Positions 8,694 through 17,120 of a stretch of 64,000 nt of DNA are shown here, piece by piece. The translations under genes were made by a program, and so were the position numbers. The notes below the pieces were generated by a model. It did not search any database, had not been told where the DNA came from, and was given only the letters and a program-made list of their open reading frames with translations. Numbering within the stretch: the stretch's first letter is position 1; the number at the start of each line of letters is the position of its first letter. This DNA comes from an uncultured Clostridium sp. (GTDB lineage: Bacteria > Bacillota > Clostridia > Clostridiales > Clostridiaceae). The stretch is taken from assembly GCF_910588715.1 (NCBI RefSeq), contig NZ_CAJURG010000003.1:124001-188000 (forward strand). Direction: 5' to 3'.

Positions 8694-9107
8694 CTATGCT
8701 ACGTATTCTTTAATACATGATGGTACTTCTTCGACAGTATCAACATTAATATTAATATATATATCAATACCAAATCTATCTGTTATCCCAGCTATCTTTC
8801 TAAATAATTCTGTTGATTCCTTCATAGTACACTTAACAATATTTAATAATCCATCAATATAAATATTTTCAATATCATAATTAGATGAAATTATCCCACA
8901 CAACATTCCGTAAAAACTTTGGCAATCATCTACCTTGTACTCATTTGTATCAACAAATCTTATACCTCTTTGTAGTTGTAACATTGGTCTAGAATCATCA
9001 TCAATATAAACTGAATCACCTTTAGCACTTGTTTGTTTGTGGTTGGCTAATTCTATTAACCTTTTTGTCTTTCCAGAACCTCTTCTTGCACAAAAAACTT
9101 GAATCAT
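8694..9107 (-). CDS. P-loop ATP-binding protein of unknown function
   Basis: About 137 residues from ATG 9107, which is eight bases after AAGGAG; a GTG at 9116 overlaps that SD. The N-terminus carries a Walker A motif, ARRGSGKT, and a hydrophobic strand followed by an acidic residue (IENIYIDGL, about residues 80-90) may be Walker B. The protein is much shorter than AAA or SMC ATPases and lacks recognisable partner domains. Such short single P-loop proteins occur as hypothetical proteins in clostridia. It lies between the AlbA_2 gene and tyrS, with its own terminator, and context gives no clear pathway. Confidence 0.7.
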   Translation of the reverse strand: MIQVFCARRGSGKTKRLIELANHKQTSAKGDSVYIDDDSRPMLQLQRGIRFVDTNEYKVDDCQSFYGMLCGIISSNYDIENIYIDGLLNIVKCTMKESTELFRKIAGITDRFGIDIYININVDTVEEVPSCIKEYVA

Positions 9108-9292
9108 TGGAACCACTCCTTCTTTTTTTAATTATTTTTTTATAGTTAATTATCTTCACTATTTTGATGAAGATACAATTTAAACTTTTTTACATATAAT
9201 TAAAAATTTTAGTAACATAATTTTAGCAAATTAAACTTTAATTAAATCATATTTATCTTTATTTAAATCTATTATTAGCTATATAATTTTTA

Positions 9293-10438
9293 TTATTCAA
9301 TAATCATAGGCAAAATAACCTTAAAACAATCATCTAAACTTGAATTTATTAGTCTTACCTTTCTTTTTCCCGTAAATGCTTCCTTTATTCTTACTAATCC
9401 ATTTCCATCATTGATAAATCTCTTACCTTCATCTAAAGATATTAACTTATCATAAATCCACATATTTCTTTTGTTATATACTACATCACTAAAAATGTTA
9501 CTTTTAGAAACTAATTGTCCTGGACTTATAACTATTACTGAATTTTTTGTTAATATTATTTCTATTAACTTGTCTATAATTGAATATTCCCTATACATTA
9601 TAGAATTTTTCACAGCTTCCATAACAGCAAAAACTGGATATTCACTCGGTAATAACGTATACATTTCTTTTTCTGTTTTATCTATCATGTCTAACAAATT
9701 ACCATTTATCATAATTGACCTAGGATAATTATCATTTATCTTATTTATTATTCTTATCGAATTATTAGGAATAAACATATTATTATTATCACAAAACACT
9801 AATAGTCCCCCAAAAGTACATCTAACCTTTCTATTTATCTTATCTAAATAGGTTATACCTGCACTTTCCAAGAGAAACTTTTCATTTTCTTTATTAATAA
9901 TTATTCCTTTACTTTTAAAATATTTTCCTATTAATTCTCTATTTAAAAATTCAGCACTACTATTTACAACCTTACATGTTTCAACAGTTAATAATTGATT
10001 TTCTTCAAATGCTGCTACCAACTCTGATTTTCTCATAGTATCAGTAATAGAACCTCTTCTTATATGAAATGCTCCAGTTTCTTTTATTTGATAAGGTTTT
10101 TGTCCCCCATCAAATATTGTTATTATTCCAATATCAATTTCATCTAAATTTACCACTTCCACTTTTATTGGAATTGGTGGTTCACACCTTGAACTTACAA
10201 CCTGTTGGATTTTTTCTTCATCTAATGGTTTAAGCTTATTAATTCCAACTAATCGTTTTGTTCTGTCTTCAACGCCTATTATTAGATAGCCTCTTCCCCC
10301 TTTAGAGTTTGCTATAGCACATACGTCCTTTGCAAGTTCTTTTTTACCGGACTCTGATGAAATATCTATTTTTAGCTTAAAGTCTAACTTATTTCCTTCC
10401 CTTTGTTGTATTAAAGATAGTAACTTCTTCTTATTCAT
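9293..10438 (-). CDS. AlbA_2 (Schlafen-like) domain putative transcriptional regulator / ATP-binding protein
   Basis: The 381-residue protein opens with an AlbA_2 domain (about residues 8-130): REGNKLDFK, then DVCAIANSKGGRGYLIIGVED, then HIRRGSIT, the pattern of the divergent AAA-4/Schlafen AlbA_2 family. The C-terminal part contains EAVKNSIMYREYS and IVISPGQL, matching the RecG-like HATPase_c_4 domain usually paired with AlbA_2. These proteins are annotated as putative transcriptional regulators or helicase-related, but biochemical roles are mostly unproven. The ATG at 10438 follows AAGGT. No defence genes sit beside it, so a defence role is not suggested here. Confidence 0.75.
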   Translation of the reverse strand: MNKKKLLSLIQQREGNKLDFKLKIDISSESGKKELAKDVCAIANSKGGRGYLIIGVEDRTKRLVGINKLKPLDEEKIQQVVSSRCEPPIPIKVEVVNLDEIDIGIITIFDGGQKPYQIKETGAFHIRRGSITDTMRKSELVAAFEENQLLTVETCKVVNSSAEFLNRELIGKYFKSKGIIINKENEKFLLESAGITYLDKINRKVRCTFGGLLVFCDNNNMFIPNNSIRIINKINDNYPRSIMINGNLLDMIDKTEKEMYTLLPSEYPVFAVMEAVKNSIMYREYSIIDKLIEIILTKNSVIVISPGQLVSKSNIFSDVVYNKRNMWIYDKLISLDEGKRFINDGNGLVRIKEAFTGKRKVRLINSSLDDCFKVILPMIIE

Positions 10439-10558
10439 AATATCTTACCTTAAGATCTCTCTAATATATAATATTCATCTTAAACCAAAACTGATATTTT
10501 AGATTTATATTTAGTTAAAAATTTCTATAGTAATATATTATATTTATAATATTAAAAA

Positions 10559-10604
10559 AAAGAACAAAGAAATTAATTTTAATAAATATTTTTCTTTGTT
10601 CTTT
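10559..10604 (-). terminator. gerKA-gerKC terminator
   Basis: A 14-bp stem AAAGAACAAAGAAA/TTTCTTTGTTCTTT (10559-10572 with 10591-10604) is followed by Ts on the minus strand. It lies 39 bases after the gerKC stop. Confidence 0.75.
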
Positions 10605-10642
10605 AATTATTTTATTAAATTTTAATTTGATATTTTTTATTT

Positions 10643-11770
10643 TTAAATACTATCTTTAGCAACTCCAGTTCCCTTTATAATTAAGTTAGTATTAACTTCT
10701 ATTTCAGTAATACTTAAAGGATTATCTATATTTTCGTTTGGATAATACATTTCTGCTAATCTATGAATATCAAAAATATCTAAGTTTTCTTTCTTATATT
10801 TATCAAATAAATATTCAGCATAACCATTTATATATGCTTCTTCATTAAATTTAATATAATCTAATGCATTAGTATCCACTATTAAATTTCCTTGTATTTC
10901 ACTTACAGATACCTCAACATTAACATCCTTTATTAATTTAAGCTTTCCATCTTTAAATTCTAACTTATCTTTCATGCTACTATCTAATATTTGTAATGTA
11001 ACAAAATTTTCCTTACTTTGAGGATTACTAATTTCTAATGTTCCACTTTTTGCATTTCCCATCATAATATTATAAATCAAACTATTTTCCATATCTATTC
11101 TTTCAACTAATACATTATCTTTAAAAATAGATGAACCTTGTATTTGAATCTTTTTGTCCAAGGCATTGTCATCTAATACTATAGATGTCAATAATGCTGT
11201 ATTACTTCCCATTAAAATATTACTTAAATAATAATTTATATTGGAACGAACAGCCCTAGGATTATATTTTGCTTTTCCTACTAAATCATTTAGAAATAAT
11301 CCTAAATACTCTTCATCTGTTGATACAGTTTTTAATAATTCATCTACATCCCCATAATACACAAAGGCACTTGGTTTCATAGAAAATTCACTATTATTAT
11401 TAATCAAATCCAAAAACTTTTTAATACCTTTTCTAGATGCCTTTTCTGTAAAAATATATGCTCTTATTTGACTATAATCTAATTTAAAGCTTGATGCTCT
11501 ATTTATATCATTTAAAGCTACTAAAGCAGTTTTTCCTTCCCCCTTATAAATTATTCTTCTTCCCTTATCTGAACTATCATTAGTACTTCTATATGGTTTA
11601 ATACAATCTAAATAAACCACTTCTTGACCTAAGTCATTTATATCAAAGATAACACTTGTTGGAAATGTTACTTTATTAATATCATGGTAATCAAAACAAC
11701 TCGTTAAAAGCATTGGGATAAACAACAAAGTTAACAATACAGAAGCTTTTCTTCTTTTATTTTTTAACAT
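10643..11770 (-). CDS. gerKC: Spore germinant receptor subunit C, Ger(x)C lipoprotein
   Basis: The 375-residue protein begins with a basic stretch and hydrophobic core ending in LLTSC, a lipobox with Cys25 as the lipidation site. This matches the C subunits of GerA-type germinant receptors, which sit on the outer face of the spore inner membrane. The downstream sequence (DINKVTFPTSVIFDI, then YRSTND) fits the Ger(x)C family, and the length is typical. Its start overlaps the end of gerKA by 14 bases, implying translational coupling, and a strong terminator follows. No gerB gene is in this transcript; the B subunit is encoded divergently. Confidence 0.9.
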   Translation of the reverse strand: MLKNKRRKASVLLTLLFIPMLLTSCFDYHDINKVTFPTSVIFDINDLGQEVVYLDCIKPYRSTNDSSDKGRRIIYKGEGKTALVALNDINRASSFKLDYSQIRAYIFTEKASRKGIKKFLDLINNNSEFSMKPSAFVYYGDVDELLKTVSTDEEYLGLFLNDLVGKAKYNPRAVRSNINYYLSNILMGSNTALLTSIVLDDNALDKKIQIQGSSIFKDNVLVERIDMENSLIYNIMMGNAKSGTLEISNPQSKENFVTLQILDSSMKDKLEFKDGKLKLIKDVNVEVSVSEIQGNLIVDTNALDYIKFNEEAYINGYAEYLFDKYKKENLDIFDIHRLAEMYYPNENIDNPLSITEIEVNTNLIIKGTGVAKDSI

Positions 11771-13178
11771 TCTCTTTACCCCCTGTTGGTATTATTTTTC
11801 TTGAAATTCTATCTAACCTTCCTCTAAAAAATACATCTCTAAATCTATACTCACTTAAACTTCCTAGAGGGAATAAAAATGGATATCCCACTGACTCTAA
11901 TTCTGATATTTGAATAATATAAATAAATGATGCACACAAAAATCCTGGTATTCCAAGTAATGATGAAGATAACATTATAATTACTGACCAAAATGAAACA
12001 GCACCATATAACTTAGGTATTAAGAAATAACTTAATGTACTTATTGCAACTATTATAATTGTAATTCTTGATGCTATCCCCGCACCTACTGCTGCATCTC
12101 CCAAAATAAGTGCAGAAACTATACTCATTGCACCTCCTATTGGATGGGGTAATCTTAATCCAGCTTCTTTTATAAGTTGAAAAGCTACCATCATAATAAA
12201 CACTTCAACAACTGTTGGCAATGGAACTCCTGCCCTTGATACTGCTAATCTAAATACAAAAAGACTAGGTATCATTGAAAAATGATATGTTATAATTGCT
12301 ACATAAAGCCCTGGTAAAAATGAAGCAATTAAAAACGCAAACCATCTTAATACTCTATTAAAGTTTGTATAATATCTATTTATATAATAATCATCTGGCA
12401 TTTGAAAGTTTTCTAAAAAGAAATAAGGCACAGTAATTACAAATGGTGTTCCATCAACTAAAATACCTATACGACCTTCAAAAATCTTTGCTGCAACTTC
12501 ATCTGGCTTTTCAGTATAACCTACTGTATCAAAAAATGAATTTTGATGCTTTAAATTTGCTTCTATATAATTTGAATCTAAAACAAATCTTAAATCTAAT
12601 TTTTTAAGAGTATCCTTTACTTTATTAACTAATTCCTTTGGAGCCACTCCATTTATGTATGCAATTGCAACTGCTGTTTGTGATTCTTCTCCAAGTACAA
12701 CAGTTTCAAATTTTAAGTTTGGATTTTTAATACGTCTACGAATTAATGCAACATTATCCACTATAAGCTCATTAAATCCTTCTCTAGGACCTTTTAAAAC
12801 AGCTTCAGTTTCTGGAATCCCTATGCCTCTTCTTGGAAAATTCTTAACTTCACAAAATATAATTTCCTTAAAATCTTTTAAAATTAATATTACATCACCA
12901 GATAAAACATGCATAAGGGCATCATCTAAATCCTTTACCATCCCAGTTGCACTTATATCAAGCACCTTTTCTAATAAATCATTTGGATTTTTTATACTCG
13001 AATCTTTTAATTCTCCAAATCCTCTTAGTGGTAATATTAAATACTCCATCATCCATTGACCATTGCATAAATCATCAATGAATACTAAAGTACCATCACC
13101 TATTATTGTTTTAACGTCCCTATATTTAACGTCGAAACATCCTTCAAATCTTTCTTTTATATAATTTAAATTATCCAT
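11757..13178 (-). CDS. gerKA: Spore germinant receptor subunit A, GerA family
   Basis: The 473-residue protein is a GerA-family subunit: a soluble N-terminal half with the conserved FPRRGIGIPETEAVLKGPRE segment (about residues 112-132) and later GRIGILVDGTPF, then a C-terminal half with about five membrane helices. The characteristic VAIITYHFSMIP and GVPLPTVVE stretches are present. It is needed with B and C subunits for sensing germinants at the spore inner membrane. The ATG at 13178 follows AGGTGATG. The divergent arrangement with gerKB, separated by 98 bases, is the one known from C. perfringens, which supports the symbol and the organism guess. Confidence 0.92.
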   Translation of the reverse strand: MDNLNYIKERFEGCFDVKYRDVKTIIGDGTLVFIDDLCNGQWMMEYLILPLRGFGELKDSSIKNPNDLLEKVLDISATGMVKDLDDALMHVLSGDVILILKDFKEIIFCEVKNFPRRGIGIPETEAVLKGPREGFNELIVDNVALIRRRIKNPNLKFETVVLGEESQTAVAIAYINGVAPKELVNKVKDTLKKLDLRFVLDSNYIEANLKHQNSFFDTVGYTEKPDEVAAKIFEGRIGILVDGTPFVITVPYFFLENFQMPDDYYINRYYTNFNRVLRWFAFLIASFLPGLYVAIITYHFSMIPSLFVFRLAVSRAGVPLPTVVEVFIMMVAFQLIKEAGLRLPHPIGGAMSIVSALILGDAAVGAGIASRITIIIVAISTLSYFLIPKLYGAVSFWSVIIMLSSSLLGIPGFLCASFIYIIQISELESVGYPFLFPLGSLSEYRFRDVFFRGRLDRISRKIIPTGGKENVKK

Positions 13179-13276
13179 TTACATCACCTAAGGATATTAT
13201 TCCTCTCACCATGTTTAATATTCATTTTTTTGAGAATAATAAGATAGACTTAGCTTATTTAGTTGGAGGTAGAAAA

Positions 13277-14347
13277 ATGAATAAATTATCAGCAAAACAC
13301 TTTATACTATTTGTATTTGGTGTTACATATATATCTTTTAAAACCTATCCATCTTTGTTTATCAAAGAAGGGGGAAGAGATACGTGGCTATATACGTTAA
13401 TTATATATTTAATATTCTTTGCATTTGCCATGTATCTAATTTATGTTATGGATTCTAGAAAAGTTTATAATATAAATGATATTTTTACTCAAAGTATGCC
13501 TAAACCTTTAGGAAACATATTTTTATTTTTATTTTCATTTGGATTATTTTTAGCTGCCCTTGAATCTGCTTCAGTAGAAGCTAATGTAGTTAAATCCTGC
13601 TTTTTTCTTGGAACTCCTAGTTGGTATATAATTTTTTTCTTTATTTTACCATTAATATTTTTGATAGGAAAAAGTATTCGTTCATTTTTAATTTTCATAA
13701 TAATTCTTATATCTTCATTAGGAGTTAATACTTTAATATTATCTATAATTACTGAAAAGTATAAGGATATAAAATATATTATGCCTGTTTTTTCTGGGAA
13801 TGTAATAAGTGAATTTTTATCAACCTTTTTACTAGTTTTAGGTTCACTTTCAACTTTTGTTATATCTTTACCATATTTAAGATATTTAAATACAGGAAAA
13901 AATTTAAGAAAACATAGTTTTATTGCTTTTGGAATATTAGGTGCTGTATGTGTTTATATTCTTATTGGAATATTATCTACATTTGGTCCACTTAGAGCTG
14001 CTAATTTGTTTTATCCCGAATTTGTTCAAAGTCAAAGAGTTCAACTTTGTGGATTTTTAGAATTTGGAGATTTCTTTTTTTTGTATCAAACAGTAGCTGG
14101 ATTTTTCCTAAAGTATGCAATTGCAACTTATGGTATATATATAATTTATAAAAATCATATAAAAAACCACAAATATTTTATTACTGTTTATACCTTAGCA
14201 ATATTTATATTCGGAACATTTTTATCAAGAAATAATTATATTTTATTTAATATTCTTAAATATTATCAATATATTAATTTAGTATTATTTATAGCTATTC
14301 CTCTAATTGTATTTACTACATTTGCTTTAAAATATAAGAAAAAATAA
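13277..14347 (+). CDS. gerKB: Spore germinant receptor subunit B, GerAB/GerKB-type permease
   Basis: The 356-residue protein starts at ATG 13277, immediately after GGAGGTAGAAAA; a 22-codon upstream extension has no SD. It is almost entirely hydrophobic with about ten transmembrane segments and has the spore-germination permease (APC-superfamily-related) signature, including the early KEGGRDTWL motif seen in GerAB proteins and TFGPL later. It is the predicted germinant-binding membrane subunit of the receptor. It is transcribed alone, opposite to gerKA-gerKC, so its dosage may be set independently. Expression is expected in the forespore, but I could not place a clear sigma-G promoter in the short intergenic region. 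Confidence 0.9.
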   Translation: MNKLSAKHFILFVFGVTYISFKTYPSLFIKEGGRDTWLYTLIIYLIFFAFAMYLIYVMDSRKVYNINDIFTQSMPKPLGNIFLFLFSFGLFLAALESASVEANVVKSCFFLGTPSWYIIFFFILPLIFLIGKSIRSFLIFIIILISSLGVNTLILSIITEKYKDIKYIMPVFSGNVISEFLSTFLLVLGSLSTFVISLPYLRYLNTGKNLRKHSFIAFGILGAVCVYILIGILSTFGPLRAANLFYPEFVQSQRVQLCGFLEFGDFFFLYQTVAGFFLKYAIATYGIYIIYKNHIKNHKYFITVYTLAIFIFGTFLSRNNYILFNILKYYQYINLVLFIAIPLIVFTTFALKYKKK

Positions 14348-14380
14348 TATAGCTTTATTAAGCTCATAAAAGTATGTTTG

Positions 14381-14408
14381 TTGCATTTTTACCAAATTAT
14401 GCTATAAT
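14381..14408 (+). promoter_or_regulatory. Predicted promoter of the zinc-ribbon mini-gene
   Basis: TTGCAT (14381-14386), a 16-base spacer and a perfect TATAAT (14403-14408) with an upstream TGC extended -10. It predicts a leader of about 115 bases before the start codon. Confidence 0.6.
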
Positions 14409-14468
14409 AGTATTGTAATAAAAATCATTAGGAAATTCTATGATAATATCATTAAAGTACCCCTTTTT

Positions 14469-14510
14469 CCTTAGGTGTATAGTTAGTAGTTATCAAGATT
14501 CACCCTATGG
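14469..14510 (+). promoter_or_regulatory. Possible structured 5' leader of the zinc-ribbon gene
   Basis: Within the predicted untranslated leader, CCTTAGGTG (14469-14477) can pair with CACCCTATGG (14501-14510), with one mismatch and one bulge, around a 23-base loop. The pyrimidine-rich CCCCTTTTTCCTT just upstream could instead pair with part of the AAGGAGG SD at 14516-14522. That would be consistent with SD sequestration, but no known riboswitch consensus was recognised. Confidence 0.3.
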
Positions 14511-14531
14511 ATTTTAAGGAGGTATATTAAT

Positions 14532-14696
14532 ATGGAAGATAAGAAGATTATCTGCAAAGACTGTGGAAAGGAATTTATTTTTACTGTAGGAGAACAAGAA
14601 TTCTACAAAGAAAAAGGATTTGAAAATGATCCTGTTAGATGTCCTGATTGCAGAAGAGCTAGAAAAGCTCAAAAGATGAATAGAGAAAGAAGATAA
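14532..14696 (+). CDS. Small zinc-ribbon protein (54 aa)
   Basis: A complete short ORF from ATG 14532 to TAA 14694-14696, with AAGGAGG nine bases upstream. It encodes 54 residues with Cys8-x2-Cys11 (ICKDCGKEF) and Cys37-x2-Cys40 (RCPDCRRAR), a four-cysteine zinc ribbon, and a highly basic C-terminus. It matches small probable zinc-ribbon proteins (zf-trcl type) common in clostridia, of unproven role; the basic tail suggests nucleic-acid or ribosome contact. It has its own predicted promoter and a clear terminator, so it is a stand-alone transcription unit. Confidence 0.85.
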   Translation: MEDKKIICKDCGKEFIFTVGEQEFYKEKGFENDPVRCPDCRRARKAQKMNRERR

Positions 14697-14712
14697 TTCT
14701 TTTAAATTAATA

Positions 14713-14740
14713 AAAGAGCTACATTAGTAGCTCTTTTTTT
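14713..14740 (+). terminator. Terminator of the zinc-ribbon gene
   Basis: A 10-bp stem AAAGAGCTAC/GTAGCTCTTT (14713-14722 with 14727-14736) with a 4-base loop is followed by seven Ts in all. Confidence 0.85.
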
Positions 14741-14778
14741 GTTAATTTAATGCTGATAATATAAAATTAAGGTTTTAT

Positions 14779-14807
14779 TTGACATAAAATTTTGGTAATT
14801 TTATAAT
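14779..14807 (+). promoter_or_regulatory. Consensus sigma-A promoter of trpS
   Basis: Perfect TTGACA (14779-14784), a 17-base spacer and perfect TATAAT (14802-14807). It predicts a leader of about 70 bases, too short for a T-box. Confidence 0.75.
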
Positions 14808-14881
14808 AGTAACTATAATTTAACTAAGAGAATATACTAAATAAAATAAGCGTTTTTATAAAAAAGAAAAGAGGTGCTATT

Positions 14882-15889
14882 TTGGAAAACGTAGCAGAAA
14901 AGAAAAAGGTTATTTTTAGTGGTGTTCAACCCTCTGGAAATTTAACTTTAGGAAATTACTTAGGAGCTTTAAAAAATTGGGTTAAGCTTCAAGATGAATA
15001 TGATTGTTTTTTTTGCGTAGTTGATTTACATGCAATAACAGTTAAACAAATTCCAGCTGATTTAAGAAAAAGAACACTCGAAGTTTTAGCTATTTATGTG
15101 GCTTGTGGTATTGATCCTGAAAAAAATACATTATTTATTCAATCTCATGTACCAGCTCATTCTGAAGGTGCTTGGCTTTTAACATGTAATACTTATATGG
15201 GTGAACTTTCAAGAATGACTCAATTTAAAGATAAAGCACAAAAACATGGCGATTCTATTCCAGCAGGTTTATTTACTTATCCTGTACTTATGGCTGCTGA
15301 TATTTTATTATATAATACTGATTTAGTTCCTGTTGGAATTGATCAAAAACAACATTTAGAACTTGCTAGGGACTTAGCTAATAGATTTAATAATGCTTAC
15401 AGCCCCACTTTCAAAGTTCCAAATCCATATATTCCACCAGTTGGTGCTAAAATCATGAGTTTGCAAGATCCAACTAAGAAAATGTCAAAGTCAGATGATA
15501 ATCCAAATAGCTATATCTTAATTATGGATTCTCCAGATATCATAAGAAAGAAAATAGCTAGAGCTGTTACTGATAGTATTGGGGTTATTAATTATTCTGA
15601 TGATCAACCTGGAATTAAAAATTTACTTGATATATTAATTGCAATTAAAGGATATAGCAAAGATGAAGTTGTAGAATTATATAAAGAAAAAGGCTATGCA
15701 GATTTAAAGAAAGATGTTGCAGATGCTATAATAGATGAATTAGCACCAATTCAAGAAAAGATTAATAACTTACTTAAGGATAAAAAATCTTTAGAAGAAA
15801 TATATAAGCTTGGTGCAGAAAAAGCTAATTATGCTGCAATGAAAACATTAAGAAAAATGCAAAAGAAAATTGGCTTTATTCCAAGATAA
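14882..15889 (+). CDS. trpS: Tryptophanyl-tRNA synthetase
   Basis: This 335-residue class I synthetase charges tRNA-Trp. The N-terminal nucleotide-binding signature is GVQPSGNLTLGNYLGAL (residues 14-30, the TLGN/HIGH equivalent) and KMSKS is at 200-204. Length and motif spacing fit bacterial TrpS. Translation starts at a TTG (14882) placed after AGAGGTG; no better ATG exists because the next methionine lies far inside the catalytic domain. A consensus promoter precedes it and a terminator follows, so it is monocistronic. Confidence 0.95.
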   Translation: MENVAEKKKVIFSGVQPSGNLTLGNYLGALKNWVKLQDEYDCFFCVVDLHAITVKQIPADLRKRTLEVLAIYVACGIDPEKNTLFIQSHVPAHSEGAWLLTCNTYMGELSRMTQFKDKAQKHGDSIPAGLFTYPVLMAADILLYNTDLVPVGIDQKQHLELARDLANRFNNAYSPTFKVPNPYIPPVGAKIMSLQDPTKKMSKSDDNPNSYILIMDSPDIIRKKIARAVTDSIGVINYSDDQPGIKNLLDILIAIKGYSKDEVVELYKEKGYADLKKDVADAIIDELAPIQEKINNLLKDKKSLEEIYKLGAEKANYAAMKTLRKMQKKIGFIPR

Positions 15890-15915
15890 TTTTTACAATT
15901 TAAATACTAAGTAAT

Positions 15916-15940
15916 AAAAGTCGGCTTCAAACCGACTTTT
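15916..15940 (+). terminator. Bidirectional terminator between trpS and galU
   Basis: A perfect 9-bp stem AAAAGTCGG/CCGACTTTT (15916-15924 with 15932-15940) with a 7-base loop lies between two convergent genes and can serve both. Confidence 0.8.
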
Positions 15941-15953
15941 AATTTATATGATT

Positions 15954-16826
15954 TTATTTATTTTCCCAAGGCTTTGTATTTAAATATTCAATAAATTCTT
16001 CTCTAAGTCCTTCTCTCTTTAATGCAAACTCTACTGTTGCTTCTAAAAAGCCTAATTTATCTCCAACATCATATCTTCTACCCTCAAAATTATAAGCATA
16101 CATAGCTTCACTTTTTATTAAAGTTTCTAAAGCATCTGTTAATTGTATTTCATTTCCCTTACCAGGCTTAGTATTTTCTAAAACTTTAAATATTTGAGGT
16201 GTTATTATATATCTTCCTAAAATAGCAATATTACTTGGTGCTTCTTCTACTGATGGTTTTTCAACTAATTTTTTAACTTTATAAACTCTATTTTCAATAG
16301 GAAGTCCATCGATTATACCGTATTTATTTACATTATCAAATTCTACAGTTTGAACACCTAATATCGTTGTCTTATATTCATTAAAGCAATTTATTAATTG
16401 CTTTAAACAAGGAACTTCACTATCAACAACATCATCACCAAGCATTACAGCAAATGGTTCATTTCCTACAAAAGATTTTGCACAATTAATAGCATGACCT
16501 AATCCCCTAGGCTCCTTTTGTCTTATATAATGGATATCTACCATGTCTGATATTCCTCTAACTAATTCAAGCATCTCTTTCTTACCTGATTTTTCTAACT
16601 CCATTTCTAATTCAACAGATTTGTCAAAATGATCTTCTATAGATTTTTTATTTCTTCCTGTTATTATTAATATTTCTTCAATTCCAGATGCAACTGCCTC
16701 TTCAATAATATATTGAATTGTTGGTTTATCAACTATTGGGAGCATTTCTTTTGGTTGTGCCTTTGTTGCTGGTAAAAATCTTGTTCCAAGACCAGCAGCT
16801 GGTATTATGGCTTTTCTTACTTTCAT
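15954..16826 (-). CDS. galU: UTP-glucose-1-phosphate uridylyltransferase (copy 1)
   Basis: The 290-residue enzyme makes UDP-glucose from UTP and glucose 1-phosphate, feeding galactose, teichoic acid and polysaccharide routes. It has the nucleotidyltransferase N-terminus AAGLGTRFLPATKAQPKEML and the LVEKPS and KPGKGNEIQLTDAL segments typical of bacterial GalU, with the usual length. The ATG at 16826 follows AGAGG. A very similar second copy lies at 45600-46472, so the two are in-window paralogues. This copy is separated from the polysaccharide genes and may be the housekeeping one. Confidence 0.93.
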   Translation of the reverse strand: MKVRKAIIPAAGLGTRFLPATKAQPKEMLPIVDKPTIQYIIEEAVASGIEEILIITGRNKKSIEDHFDKSVELEMELEKSGKKEMLELVRGISDMVDIHYIRQKEPRGLGHAINCAKSFVGNEPFAVMLGDDVVDSEVPCLKQLINCFNEYKTTILGVQTVEFDNVNKYGIIDGLPIENRVYKVKKLVEKPSVEEAPSNIAILGRYIITPQIFKVLENTKPGKGNEIQLTDALETLIKSEAMYAYNFEGRRYDVGDKLGFLEATVEFALKREGLREEFIEYLNTKPWENK

Positions 16827-17120
16827 GGTGATTACCTCTCTAATTTAAGTAAATTTAATATTTATAAATTTATAATAACATATCAAACTATTCAATACTA
16901 TTTTTTGTAGATAATTAGATAATTTTCATATATAAATTACCTATCCATTTATGCATATAACCATTTATAAAAAAACTATTCAATTTTTCCTATAATATTT
17001 AGTTGAAAATTATCACAAAAAATGTTATTATTATATCAAATTTCACATATTATCAATTATTTTTTAATAGTTTGTTAATTAAATAAAGAAAAAACTAAAA
17101 AATTAGAAAGAGGAATACAT

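Noticed and set aside
12655..13059. 134-codon plus-strand frame inside gerKA
   Set aside because: It lies wholly within the well-supported gerKA gene on the other strand and has no family features.
14808..14881. T-box riboswitch before trpS
   Set aside because: The consensus promoter leaves about 70 bases of leader without a T-box motif or anti-terminator pair.
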